Position numbers and translations under genes: made by a program. From Liolophura sinensis (taxonomy: Eukaryota; Mollusca; Polyplacophora; Chitonida; Chitonidae), in NCBI RefSeq assembly GCF_032854445.1, contig NC_088306.1, positions 18,259,764-18,323,763 of the forward strand: a stretch of 64,000 nucleotides of DNA. The letters run 5' to 3'. The stretch's first letter is position 1, and each line of letters opens with the position of its first letter. This document shows, piece by piece, positions 11,301 through 22,706 of this stretch. The notes beneath the pieces are model-generated. The model saw nothing but the letters and a program-made list of their open reading frames with translations. It had not been told where the DNA came from and made no database searches.

Positions 11301-12578
11301 TTATACATTCTGATCATGTACAACGCAACAGGCTGATTACAATCGGGTTAAGGTTCACGGCATCTGTCGTCTTACATGTCCTGTGGGCGCTATCCGGATT
11401 CTGGCGGTGTGATACTGACTGGTAACAGATGGCTTTGCTATTTAAACCTTAACTTGCTAGTAACACTAGCGACCCCTCCCACCCCAAGGACAAGTATTGA
11501 CCAAGGCTGCAACAGCTACAAATACCTCACTGCTTTCATTGATCTGTAAATGTACTGGGTTATAGCAGTCTGATTACTTTAACACCAGCTCCGAGTCAAG
11601 GTGAAAGTCAGCCCATTTCATTGGAGTTTATAGCCCTGTTTTACATTTTTAATAAACCCAGAACACATGGCTTGCTTTAGAGAGCGTTAAAATGGCTCGG
11701 CTTTTGTCGACAGAGATGGGACTTTTTTTTTCTTCACAGATAGGGCTCAGTTACACTTCATCAGACTGCATTCTTGGATACAGTTCACTTAAGCTTACTT
11801 GTACCCTTGTCCCAAACCTGGTTAAAGGAAAGTGGGTGTTTGCCCAGTTTCTCCACACTTCAACCCTCAGGCTGTTGTAAAAGACAAAAATACTTCTCAG
11901 AATTCTTTAAATTCATATAAATAAGATTTGTGCTTTAATCCATTGCATCATGGTTCATTGTTCTGTTTGTCCACACAAGGTGCAATCTAGGTACATGTAT
12001 ACTTAATGTTTATATAATCTTGGAGAATTCAGTTATTTTCTGAAAATAATGTTCTTGATAAAAAGTGAACTCTGTGTCCATGGTAACAAGTTGAACTACA
12101 AGCTAAACCGTGTCCTTGGTAATAACTAAACCTGTATCCATAGTGCCAACGATGAATAAAATTATAGTTTTAAGGGAAGTAACGAAGGTATGCCAAAAGG
12201 TGTTCTATCTAAAAGTTTTATAACTCTGAATTACCCCACTTATTTATGCATATTTTCCAACATTGGTTGGAAATGACACCATAGATGAGCATACTATGAA
12301 TGCAGGACCAGCGGTAGCGCCCTTCCATGTGGGCTTTTCTGCCCATAGAATTATTTTGACATCTATCACCATTGATGTCGCCAGTGCAGGTTACTAAATT
12401 TCCAGATTGGCCGCAGAGGCCGTAAGAAAAATGTAGTTTCAGTTCATTTTTATGCCCCAATAATTATTGTTTGTACCTTTAAGTGTTGAAACACACATAC
12501 ACAAGTGTTGAATGTTCAGAGATTAAAACCAGATGTTTCAGGTGTCCTCTAAGGCGACCTTTCTTTTGTATTTTGCAG
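8395..12578. other. Non-coding region upstream of the first recognised FERM exon
   Basis: No exon can be supported. The N-terminal FERM exon, which in relatives encodes a LDD-containing first beta strand, would be expected here or further upstream. Several 60-110 codon frames (8596-8832, 8899-9219, and 10268-10561 minus) have no family motif and no credible splice context. Confidence 0.4.
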
Positions 12579-12683
12579 ATCAAGGCAACTGGACAGGCAT
12601 TGTGGGATGCGGTGTGCAAACACATACAACTGGTGGAGGCAGATTATTTTGATCTGGCCTTCACAGACGAGGAGGGCTTGCAG
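12579..12683 (+). CDS. FERM protein (FARP/FRMD7 class), exon A: F1 lobe
   Basis: A 105-bp exon with acceptor ttttgcag and donor cag|gtatgt, phase 0 to 0, 35 residues. TGQALWDAVCKHI followed by VEADYFDLAF is typical of the ubiquitin-like F1 lobe of FERM domains, closest by eye to the FARP1 pattern (GKVLLDAVCNHLNLVEGDYFG). It is internal: the N-terminal strand of F1 must lie in an upstream exon I could not locate. A fold-back element begins only 20 bases into the following intron. Confidence 0.9.
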
Positions 12684-12702
12684 GTATGTGTGGACACAAC
12701 TG

Positions 12703-13213
12703 TAAGGAAAAGACCCCTTAAAAATCGAAATAGGCATCTCTGAATGGACCATTTAAAACTATGCATGAATATATTTTCATCTATTTTTTTACATTTTTGT
12801 GCAAAGAATTAAGGCGCTCAACCATTTGAATTCTAAGCGCTCTTCATGGACCATACTATCAGAGTTTAGGAACTCTGACGTCACAAGAAGTTTATCCAAC
12901 TCTAATCATGACACTGAATGTTGGAATTATTCTTTTTACCCATGAGTAAAAGATCACTGAAATAAAGTTCCCAGAAATTTCTTCCTTCTGGTGAAAATCA
13001 GCAAAGAAAACGGTGGTTTGATGTCCGAGTTCTTAGATACCATCAGTATGGCTCATAAAGCCCACTATAGTATTCAAATATTTAAATGCCTTTCAACACT
13101 CTTAAAAAAATCTGAAAAAAATAAACAAAAGCATTTTTATGTATAGTTATCAGTTGTCTGTATGGTGAATATTACTTCATATTTTAGCTTTCTTTTATTT
13201 GACCAGTAAATCA
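12703..13213 (-). mobile_element. Fold-back element, copy 2 (opposite orientation)
   Basis: The reverse complement aligns end to end with 2342-2816. Shared blocks include gtaaggaaaagacccc at its start (matching the terminal cttttccttta of copy 1), the central caccagaaggaag and ccaacattcagtg, and ttttagctttcttttattt at the end. It is inserted in the intron after exon A, 19 bases downstream of the exon end, so an exon-A reading frame runs on into it. Confidence 0.75.
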
Positions 13214-13224
13214 TGACCAGTAAC

Positions 13225-13436
13225 CTCATTCCTTAACCCTTTTCACATATGAAAGAGCAAATTTCAGTTCAATTTATGCACATTTTTAATATGATTTTGG
13301 AGACAAAACTACATTGGTCGGGTTGGCCATTTTGAGGGCTTCACAAAAAGTATAACTTTATCAGTCCACACAGAATAATGCCTTTAGAACCTGCTTGAGT
13401 AAACACTTTGTAAACATGCCAGAAGGTTGAAAGAAG
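13225..13436 (-). mobile_element. Small inverted-repeat element, copy 2
   Basis: Reverse-oriented copy of the element at 7768-8005 (gattttggagacaaaactac, ttatcagtc, aaacactt). It abuts the fold-back element almost directly. Terminal motif ccttaacccttttcacatat matches the left end of the copy at 39.9 kb. Confidence 0.65.
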
Positions 13437-13834
13437 GACAGTATATGAGGAGACATCTGTTGTAAAAGATGAGATTGGAATTTCACCTCAACAACACTGC
13501 ATTACCTTCTAAATGCATCTAGAACAAATTATTTAGATTTAGAATTCACAATTCATTAACAAATTTAAAATTGTAGAACTGTAAAACTTCAAATATTGCT
13601 GAAGAAAGTATTAATTAAGAATTAAGGAAGTTGTTAACCTCCACTCTAGTAGGTTATTAAAATTAAACTTTTTTTTGATCAATATTTTATACAGCTTTGA
13701 TTTTCTTTTCTCCAGTGTTGAAGTGAGTGAAACGTATGTTTTCAGGTTTGTTACTTACCTGCCAAGTACACCTCGTCTGTGTAAAATTTGTAAAATATAA
13801 CTTAACAGATAAATCAATAAAATTATGTTTTCAG

Positions 13835-13953
13835 TGCTGGATAGACCGTGATAAGCCAATCCTAAAGCAGATACCTTCATCAGAAACTCCATTACAATTC
13901 CTCGTGAAGTTTTACACGCCGGATCCAGCACTACTCGAGGATGAATATACGAG
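13835..13953 (+). CDS. FERM protein, exon B: F1-F2 junction
   Basis: A 119-bp exon with acceptor tgttttcag and donor acgag|gtacgt, phase 0 to 2. It encodes CWIDRDKPILKQI followed by LQFLVKFYTPDPALLEDE and YTR. The WxxxxKPIxKQ strand, the FxVKFYxPDP block and the (E/D)xTR ending are hallmark FERM positions that lead into the F2 helical lobe. It joins exon A without a gap relative to FARP1. Confidence 0.93.
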
Positions 13954-15282
13954 GTACGTTGTTTTGCAAACAAAACAAACAAAAAATTATTATGGCCTTT
14001 TTCAAGATTTAGGTTAATGACTTAATTTCCTGTTTTATTCATTTTTACATCAAATCTGGAGAATCTTTCTCCGGTCCAAGCTGTTTAGTCGACTCTTTAA
14101 CCATTTTTTATGATGTTTTATCATTGAATTGTGTGAGTCATTCCAATGTCCAAGCTGTTTAGTCCAGAATTAATTAATGTGATATCTCTTGCTCTGAAAA
14201 CATTGTATTTCATCATCAGACCATGAAACCATTATTTCCTTAAACTGAACATAAAGTCATGCACTAAATCTGGAATTCCCATGCCAGTTTTATAGAGGGC
14301 TATAAAAATATTTCAAAAGTTCTATTGTGCTTATCCAGGGAATAAATAGCTAAATGAAAACTACCTAACCACTGTTGTGGTGAGACCATTGTGCCACGTT
14401 AACTATCTAGTGTGATGTCACAAAATTTACAAGCTCTGCTTTACCATTATTACTAAACAATTTTGCAAGGTTTCAGTTTGGGCATGAAAATTAGAAAGAC
14501 AAACAAAGCCCTGGATACCCATCTCAAGAGTTTCAGCTGTATTCAGTTTTCAAACAAGCGATGTTTGTTTTTGAGTTTTGTAAGATGGTAAAGCGATGTT
14601 CTTTCAGTGGTTCTTCATCTCTGGCCTGCATGGGTGTTCACATTAGTTAGCTGTACTGACATTAGGGAATTCACTGGAGATAGCAGGATTTTCCCTTTTG
14701 GAACTGACTATGAATCTGCCGATGGTGGGTAGATACTCCTATAATAGATGAGACCTTGCTAATGAAAAATAATATGACATTGCAATATCTTTATCAAGTA
14801 CTGGCTTTCCCGAAGCAGTTTTGTCGCCAGCCAGCCCTGACAAGTTACTACAGTGCCCAACACGTAGGCATTGTGACATGGGTAGCCATTTTCAGTTCCA
14901 TGATAAGAAACCACTCTAACAATCAACAGCTGATAAGTGTTGGGACTGTATAGACAATTATGATGACGCTTTTTAGTGCCAGTGATTGATTGGCCAAGGT
15001 CATAAGGACTTCTACAACATGGCTACTGGTACTCAAGAGTGAATTGCTTGTCTGTGTAATATCCCCATGTTGAATTCAATCTTCTCGACTTTCAAAACTT
15101 CTAGAATGTTATATGTACCTTTTATACATTTTCATGTTCACTTCAGAACAGCAGCTCAAGTTTAGGCTGTTAAGTACAGTGTGTTTTTTTCCGCTTTGTG
15201 ATATTTTCTTTGCATGTTACTTTAACAATCCGGAAAAATCTCATTAGAAGTAAGCTGTATTGACTTTCACTTTCTGTTTCAG
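13954..15282 (+). other. Intron B-C
   Basis: A 1.33-kb intron with no recognised repeat or RNA gene. Ordinary AT-rich sequence ending in a good pyrimidine tract (ttcactttctgtttcag). Confidence 0.6.
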
Positions 15283-15380
15283 ATATCTCTTTGCCCTCCA
15301 GATCAAGCATGACCTAGCGTCGGGTTTGATGACCTGTAGTGAAAACACTGCTGCCTTACTCGCCTCCTACATTGCTCAGG
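15283..15380 (+). CDS. FERM protein, exon C: F2 lobe
   Basis: A 98-bp exon, phase 2 to 1, donor cagg|gtaagc. It encodes YLFALQIKHDLASGLMTC followed by SENTAALLASYIAQ, the F2 lobe signature RYLFALQ(V/I)K(Q/H)DL of the band 4.1 superfamily. The split arginine codon with exon B (AG|A) restores the TRYLF motif exactly. Confidence 0.95.
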
Positions 15381-15532
15381 GTAAGCACTGTGTAATCAAG
15401 CTCTTTGCTCAGGTTTATCAAGCTGATGTCGTGTTGTCTATCTGTTTTTCAGGACTTTAATTTGTGAAAAGGGTTGTAGAAATATCATTTATGCAATATA
15501 TTAATCTTGGCAACCTTTGGGTAGTTGTTGCT

Positions 15533-15631
15533 TTCCCCCGGTTTCCTCTCTCTCCATAATGTTGGCTGCCGTCTTATAAGTGAAATATTCTTGAGTGCAG
15601 CATAAAACACCAATGAATTAAATAAATAAGA
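15533..15631 (+). repeat. SINE 3' fragment in FERM intron C-D
   Basis: Carries ccataatgttggctgccg, gtgaaatattcttgagtgc and a caccaatgaattaaataaat tail. Head missing. Confidence 0.7.
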
Positions 15632-16249
15632 TAGAATGAACTTGTAAATTTGATGTGCTATTTTGGAAGTCTCACTCTTAGAAGAGGATCATTCATTGCA
15701 AGCATCAGTAGCTATGTTTACTCGCAACACATGCATGAAATTTTACACTTCATTGTAAAATTAAGGACTTTTAATCTGTCTGCTACTAACGTTTTACCTT
15801 TGAAATATGGGTATCATAATATTGGGTATTCAGCAAACATTCAGCACATACATAGCCACAGGTGAACCTCTGGCAAACCACAGGCAGGCTAACAGTTCAC
15901 TTCTGGGATGCCTGTAGACACCATTCAGCTTGACATGTGCTCCGCACCTAACACGGTTGTAACCAGTTGTAATGTCACTGTATGTGTTGTTCTTCTCAAG
16001 GGGTTCTTGTGTTCTCCTATGACTTAGTTCTAAACAAAGCTGATTGGTCACTGACCAATGAGATGACCAGCTTTGCTGTTTTGTCTATGGCTTCGTGCCA
16101 GAAGAGTTGTCTGGTACCTTGCAATTGTTGGTGGTTTTCTCTGCGCAAAACTGTATCTTTCTGTGCCTACATACCTGGCAACTTTGAGACATTAAGTACA
16201 CTAATGAGGCAAGAAAACGTATATTGAATCAATCGCTTCTCATTTTCAG

Positions 16250-16373
16250 CTGATATTGGGGATTTTCTGGAGGAGGATTATGTGGACCATACTTACTTGT
16301 CAAATTTTAAATATGTGCCAAATCAAAATGAGGAGTTGGAGAAAAAAATCATGGATTATCATAAAGCCCATAT
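16250..16373 (+). CDS. FERM protein, exon D: F2 lobe end
   Basis: A 124-bp exon, phase 1 to 2, acceptor cattttcag, donor catat|gtaagt. It encodes ADIGDFLEEDYVDHTYL followed by YVPNQNEELEKKIMDYHK. The (E/D)IGD(F/Y) motif and the P(N/Q)Q helix are conserved in FARP and FRMD7 at this point. The downstream intron opens at once with a 101-bp tandem repeat. Confidence 0.94.
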
Positions 16374-16833
16374 GTAAGTATTATTGTGGTCTGAAATCTA
16401 TCAGGTTCGTCACATCAGGAATTCTTACCACCTGTCCTAGATCTGCAAGTTTATTAAAGGTCATACACAAGTAAGATTGTATTATTGTGGTCTGAAATCT
16501 ATCAGGTTCGTCACATCAAGAATTCTTACCACCAGTCATAGGTCTGCAAGTTTATTAAAGGTCATACACAAGTAAGATTGTACCATTGTGTTCTGAAATC
16601 TATCAGGTTCGTCACATCAAGAATTCTTACCACCAGTCATAGGTCTGCAAGTTTATTAAAGGTCATGCACAAGTAAGATGGTATCATTGTGTTCTGAAAT
16701 CTGTCAGGTTCGTCACATCAAGAATTCTTACCACCAGTCATAGGTCTGCAAGTTTATTAAAGGTCATACACAAGTAAGATTGTATCATTGTGTTCTGAAA
16801 TCTATCAGGTTCGTCACATCAAGAATTCTTAAA
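16374..16833 (+). repeat. 101-bp intronic tandem repeat starting at the splice donor
   Basis: About four and a half copies with a 101-base period (ttattgtggtctgaaatc at 16381, 16482, then variants near 16583, 16684 and 16785). Each unit contains ggttcgtcacatca, ggtctgcaagtttattaaag and cacaagtaaga. The array starts immediately at the exon D donor. Each unit ends in a GTAAG-containing segment resembling that donor. Confidence 0.85.
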
Positions 16834-17368
16834 ATTGTATTCTTAAATCTGTTAATATTCGTAATACAGCGTAAAACACCATTGTGATGAATACAATAAG
16901 TTGTCTGTAAACCTCTAAAGCACTTTTTTCAGTGGAATTTATGCATACAGTTATTATGAAAATGACACAAGATATGAGTTCTTTGTGTCAATAAAGTTAC
17001 AATCTTCATATAGCTGTGCAGATTATTTCTATACAACCCATAGTTCTCTCAGAATAGTGCAAAATATCGGAAGCAGTGGTCATTGAAGAATTATTGTAAA
17101 TGAAATAAATCAAACCTGATAGTTTCCTCAGTGACTGAGCCATCTGAAGAGCTCTTCAAACAAGGTGTGGATTCTGTGAGTTTGCTTCTGTGTTTACAAC
17201 ATTGTGTTTTGAAATCTATCAATATCCTCTCAAGAGCTCTTAAACAGGCCGTAAGTGAGGTTGGAGTTTCAAATCCAGATTTTGCTGGCATGACTGTGCC
17301 TTTATGTACAAAAATCGATGCACACCTAGTGATCAGACCTGAAATCGTGGGTGTAATTTAAGTAATAA
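16834..17368 (+). other. Intron D-E, middle part
   Basis: A SINE tail remnant (cagcgtaaaacaccattg) lies at about 16862-16890. At about 16905-17005 is a reverse copy of the dispersed repeat seen at 6585-6680 and 57395-57490 (attatgaaaatgacac, cagtggaatttatgcata). Nothing else recognised. Confidence 0.5.
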
Positions 17369-17632
17369 AATGGGGTCTTTGTGGCTGAGCACGCACGGCG
17401 CAATGACCTAGGAGCCTCCCACCAATGCGGTCACTGTGATTTCAATTCCAGCTCATGCTGGCTTCCACTCCAGACATACGTGGAAGGTCCTACAGCAACC
17501 TGTGGATGGTTGTAGGTTTCCCCAGGGCTATGCCCGGTTTCCTTCCACCATGATGCTGGCCCCATGTGCATAAGTGAAACATTTTTGAGTATGGCATGAA
17601 ACACTAATCAAATATATAGATAAAATAAATGA
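17369..17632 (+). repeat. Near full-length tRNA-derived SINE
   Basis: Same family as 8040-8394. It has a head with gcgcaatgacctaggagcct and caccaatgcggtcactgtg, a body with cagcaacctgtggatggtt, cttccaccatgatgctgg, and a tail gtgaaacatttttgagtat leading to an AT-rich end. It lacks the internal duplication of the 8-kb copy. Confidence 0.75.
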
Positions 17633-18037
17633 GTAATAAAAAACTAAATCAGTTTCTCATTTGGAGCTAAAAACTGCTATGGCTGCCAGTGTGGAAAGTT
17701 GTAATGGGTTGTTTGCGGACCATTCCGAATACGGAATCTTGCCTTTAAAAAACAAATTTAGCTGTCAAAATTTTCAAGGTGAGTTTTTCTTCAAGTTTAC
17801 AGATGTTGAATACCAATTGTCTAGAGCTGGATGATGTGAGCCCATCAATTTTATCACTGTCCTAACCATCTGAATTTAGATTTTTCATTTAATTCTTAGT
17901 TTAATTATTTTTAGGTGAATATTTATTTGATTGATATGGTAGATTTGATTTTATGCTCAGATGATAGTTTGAGTGCCGATTTTGATATTGTGGTTACTGT
18001 GGTCAAGCTTATGGTGAACCCACTGGTCTGGTTGCAG

Positions 18038-18125
18038 AGGTCAGTCACCTGCGGAGGCAGACATAAACATGCTGGACACGGCGCGCAAGGTGGAACTCTA
18101 TGGCATTAGGATGCACTTGGCAAAG
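18038..18125 (+). CDS. FERM protein, exon E: F2-F3 linker helix
   Basis: An 88-bp exon, phase 2 to 0, acceptor ggttgcag, donor gcaaag|gtaggt. It encodes GQSPAEADINMLDTARK followed by VELYGIRMHLAK. The SPAE(A/S)D..LLxxAR.LxxYG(I/V).xH block marks the end of the F2 lobe and matches FARP1 and FRMD7 closely. Confidence 0.95.
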
Positions 18126-21100
18126 GTAGGTGCTTCGTATGCAACAATGATGGTACACGTGTATGGTTTTAGGGGCTACTTTTGCCTGTTAAATTCTTGT
18201 CTCGTGTGGAACCTGACCAGCTAGGTCGCAGGTTCAAATCCAGTCCTTGCTGTTTGTATGTACTTGCTGCAGATTTATCAGGTTGCTAATAGAAGGGTGT
18301 GGTTTACTCTGTAAATGATGGTTTCGTCTACCATAAATCAAGTGCTATTTTTGTGGAAAACCCTTGAATTTGGCATGAAATATATCAGTTAAATTTTATG
18401 CCTGTAGTAATTTTATGCTCACTTGGTAGTTACAAGAACAGTGCCTTTAATACATGTGCTAAATGAAAAGCATGCAAACACACAAAAAGGTTAACAAAAT
18501 TTTAGACCTCCTCACAATGCTCAGTTGGGCACTGCAAGTTGAAATTTTGACACATTTATCTTAGAAAACATTTATGAAGCTGTCAAAATTGTAATTTCTT
18601 GGGCCCCAAAATCATTGGTCAAATTTCTACGTAAGTCAAAAATGGCATGTTGAATTCAGCACAGGTCAAGTTCAGCTAATTTTACTTTGCTCATAAATTA
18701 TGTTATAAGTAAATCATAGATTCCAACAATGGTGAATCATTGGAATTCTTGCAATCCTTGTGTGTTACAGGAGTGTAATTCCACTTCTGATTTTAGATTT
18801 GAAATTGTATAGATTGATGGTAAATTGAAATAGATTGAATTGACCTATGAATGAATCAGCAGTCTGACTGAATAATTTTTGAAGAGTGTGTTAATGAACA
18901 TGGAGGAGAATTGAATATAGTGTATATCCATAGTATGTAATTTTTGAGATGAGAGTCCATGGAGGGCATAATGTCATGAAAAGTCAGCGTGTAGAAGGCT
19001 GAAACTAATTTGAAAAAGTTCAGAGTTGGTTACTGTATTAAGACAAAGCACAAGTTTTCTGCTGGGCGGGATTGGGTTGACAGGGTCGTCTGTCAGCCCG
19101 GATTTGGACCCGTACCCCCGGAAATTGGCTGTAATTAGAGTGAATAGCATTCTTCATGGGGTGTCAAGTTGTGGTGTTGTGATGTTAGGGAAAAAGGAGG
19201 CGGGACGAGGTTTTGTTGAGGCGGAGTTTATGTGCCCAGGTAACTGTTGTGCGGCAGAGATGTCATGACAATGGTTAAGAGAGAAGATAGACGTCCTGGA
19301 GAAAGAAGTACAGCAGGCTAATGTCTTTTATTTGATTATCCCGCGTTCGAGTTAAAACTAAATGCTGTTCGAACAGGAATTCCCTACCATTTCTCATGAC
19401 GCTGTCACTTACTCATTCCATGACTTCTAATTATGAAGCAATTACATGATGGTGCCAGGAGAAGATAGATCATGGTTTCCATGCTGGGAAGCTGATGTAG
19501 CCCTGAAGCTCTGTACCAGTCAGAATCTAAGACATGGGAAGATAAAAGGATGCCCTTGCTATTATGGATTTGTCAGAATTTTTGGTAGTGCTGAAGAAAC
19601 GTCCCGCAGGATATTCATCTATATGAAAAGCCTTAAAATTGGGGTCATCGGAGACTGATTTATGTCCCCCTGTTGTCGACGATAAGGGGGATAATCAAAG
19701 TCGTCTGGCGCAACTGGTCCGCAGAATTGAAGTCCGGGACTCTGCAGAGAATTCACTGAGGCATACGGAGTCAGGAGATGTGATTTGCACTTTCCGCAAT
19801 CCCTAGGTATAAAACCATGCACGGAAGAAAGAGGGCTGTGAATTTGACGAGAATCGCTTCGGCTGATCCGCCTGTTTGCTCAACGCGGGACTCCCAAATC
19901 ACTGTTACTACAGTAATGTGTCTGAGGCCCAGAGTGGCTGTGTCCCGCCAAATCCCCACTAATATCTGTCCATGTTAACAGAGGATTATATCTAATTCCA
20001 GAGCCTACATGAATGTTTCCTCGCAAGACTGTATGCTTTGGCAGCTTTGGGACGGATAATTATAGACCCAGGGGTGTGGGAGCTCTCCAGAATCTCTGAA
20101 AATCAGATTGTGCTTGTACCTGTTGTGTTGCAATTTCTAGACAAACATTTTGGAAGTGGAAAGGTGATTGTCTTGTCTTAGTAGCCTAGAAGAGACTGCT
20201 GCTTTGCAACTCGATTGGAAATAACCCGCCTAGACTGAGATAAGCAGGATAGGGAGGGAATGCTTCAGTGACCTTGACATGGGCTGTCAACAATGAAATC
20301 AGCGAGGAGCACTCGGGCGGGTTGGTACCACATTTCTGTGGCTGACCTTTGGTCTGGTGTGGATTGAGCACGCTGGTCGACCAAGAAAACGGAGCAAGTT
20401 CTCTCACAGAGTTTAACGGGATTGCAGTGTTCAAACGAGGACTCCATTGCTATTGTCCCTCCCCCGTCAATAATTCATTGCCGAATTTGGAGCGTTTCTC
20501 CCGGGTGAATGCTGCCTGTGTATGGCTCCCTAAAACGACAAGCCAATTATTAATAACATCAGACAAAAATGGACAGTTTTTAGAGATCATGGTGCAGATC
20601 CTGAGGAGAGAAAAAAAAATCAATGTGTAAAACGTAAGTGCCTCTTGAGGACTGTTATCTGTGAAGATGAGAATGCACCATCAGCGGTTCTGGAGACCTT
20701 CCAGAATATTTGTGACTAGTGATTTTTGTGGAGTAGACAGAGGAATTCCCTGCTCAGGCCAGATCAATACTCTCTTAATACATGTATCTCTGAGCGCGTA
20801 GGCAGTCTTCTGAGTTGATATCTGCTAATGGGACACATTTACATTCATTATCGCTGGAAATTGATTTCGGGGAAATTCGGAATTAAGATTGAAAACTTGG
20901 TTAACTGAAGGAATTGATAAATGCTTATGTTTTGAACTTGTACTTCTGGCCTGTGGATATTTGGGAGAATAATTTGCACAAGCAGCTTGGGCAGGCTGAT
21001 GGTTTAGAATTTGCCTTTGGAATCCTGGCAGAGGGTGGTAGCCTTTTAGAAACCTCTTTGGCGTATTGAGTGAGGAATTGTATGCTTTTATGCAGTGTAA

Positions 21101-22011
21101 GTCAAGGATTCTTGCCACTCTTCAAATGAATGTGTAAAACGTGTAGTATTTTGTTTATAAAGCTTCTGAGTCTTTGATCAAAGCAATGGATGCCCATAGA
21201 CAGTATTCCTGTCACAGGTGGAAGGACTTACCAAAACTCATTTTTAAGGCATGTGGAGGGATTCTGTGGAAACAACAGCTAATTTAGCTAAATGTTCAGT
21301 ACAAGCTGTTGCCTCTGATATCTGTTGAATCTGAGATGGAGGGGAGGACTCGCTGGCTAACCAAAAGGTCTTTCGCTCAAATCCAGCACATGCTGGTTCA
21401 GTGAATGCTGTTTGCCACAAGCTTTGTTAGAAACCTGGTTTCCAACCACCCATAAATCTGACCACCATGATAAAAGTGAAATATTCTGGAATAAGGCATT
21501 AAAATTTCAGTGAAATAAAGAAATGTTGTGCTGACTTTGCCAGTGTCAAGAGTGGTATATAGTAAAGCTCTTTTGTCATTTCGCTCTTCATTGGTATTGG
21601 TGGTGACCTTCTTTTGTAGCTTGATATGTTTTGTAGGAATGTTTAACTGGGTGCTTACAGTTATGGATAATCCTCAGGCAATACCAGAGTTCAATTGTTC
21701 AGTGCCATGCATGAATATGGCAGTGTGGGAATGGTAAAGACTAGGGTTGTGTGTATGTGTACCTTGTGTGGTAAAGGATTTAACATCATTGCCATTAAAG
21801 AATCTGCTTTTTCACAATGAAGATTTGAGATCAGGTTATGCAAAGGGTATACACCTCCAAGTTTTACGCTACTCCCTGACCAGTTCTGCAAGCCCCTTTG
21901 CTGGAAAAGACCTGTTTGTGTCTATATTGTGTGTAAGATATTGCTGATCTTTATACGCACTGAATGTGACAAATTTTATGTTTTCTTGTATGCTTGTTGT
22001 CTCCTCCACAG
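18126..22011 (+). other. Intron E-F
   Basis: A 3.9-kb intron. A tRNA-derived SINE remnant with a box-B-like gcaggttcaaatccagtcc lies near 18195-18380. A further SINE copy lies at 21340-21522. The segment at about 19050-20600 is clearly less AT-rich than the rest and contains only short frames with no family motif. It may be regulatory or an old insertion. No exon is needed between E and F, because the phases and the family alignment are continuous. Confidence 0.5.
21340..21522 (+). repeat. Second-type tRNA-derived SINE
   Basis: Head with ctcaaatccagcacatgctg (box-B-like), body, then cacccataaatctgaccacc and gtgaaatattctggaataag with the end aatttcagtgaaataaag. It shares the general layout of the main SINE family but has a different tail. 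Confidence 0.55.
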
Positions 22012-22167
22012 GACCATGAGGGTGTTCCGCTCAACTTGGCCGTGGCACACATGGGCGTTCTAGTTTTCCAGTCACACACCAAAATCAACACCTTCTCTTG
22101 GGCCATTATTAGGAAACTTAGTTTTAAAAGGAAAAAGTTCCTCATCAAGCTTCATCCAGATAGTTAT
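22012..22167 (+). CDS. FERM protein, exon F: F3 (PTB/PH-like) lobe, first part
   Basis: A 156-bp exon, phase 0 to 0, acceptor ctcctccacag, donor agttat|gtaagt, 52 residues. It encodes [36 protein letters not shown] and [10 protein letters not shown]. The [21 protein letters not shown] run is the strongest evidence for assignment to the FARP/FRMD7 subgroup, since EPB41, FRMD3/5 and EHM2 proteins differ here. This lobe typically contacts phosphoinositides or membrane receptors. Confidence 0.96.
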
Positions 22168-22299
22168 GTAAGTACTACTCGTTGTTTGCTTGGAGTGCCT
22201 TCACTGCACCTTTAATTTACTGATTTTGGTACGTGTTTGCAACGCTTGCTCAGACAGGTATAGCATTGACTTTTTGTATTGAACAGGACTTTGCTAAAT

Positions 22300-22490
22300 A
22301 AGAAGAGGCATGTTCAAATCCAGATCTGTATTGATGTTTGTGAGAATCCCGGGAAGGGCCTGTTGTTTACAGCAGGCACTGCGGTTTCCTCTGGTTTTCT
22401 TCCGGTTTCTACCATTTGTAAACCTGACCTTCGTTTTTATGGGCTGAAAATTCTTTAGCATGACATTAAGCATCAATCAAATAAATAGAC
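22300..22490 (+). repeat. tRNA-derived SINE remnant
   Basis: Contains gcatgttcaaatccagatct (box-B-like), gtttcctctggttttcttcc, and a tail with gacattaagcatcaatcaaa taking the place of the ACACCAAT tail. A distinct subfamily. Confidence 0.5.
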
Positions 22491-22514
22491 ATATGTTACA
22501 ACACAGTAGCTGTG

Positions 22515-22706
22515 GTTTCGCTGGCTCATTCTGCTGGCTCATTCTGCTAAGGGTTTCTCTTGGTGTCACAAAATCAAGGAGATTGCAATTTTGAGTTCAA
22601 GGATTAAGCCCAGCCACGAGAAGACACAGCTTATGTATACACACCTAATGACACCTTGTTGTCATATGACTGAAAAATTGTTAAGTACGACATTAAACCT
22701 CAAGCA
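22515..22706 (+). repeat. tRNA-derived SINE remnant with GACATTAAACC tail
   Basis: Head with ctggctcattctgctaagg and gagttcaaggattaagccc, then ttgttgtcatatgactgaaa and the tail taagtacgacattaaacctc ending in ATTCGTTCATC. This tail type is common in molluscan SINEs. Confidence 0.55.
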
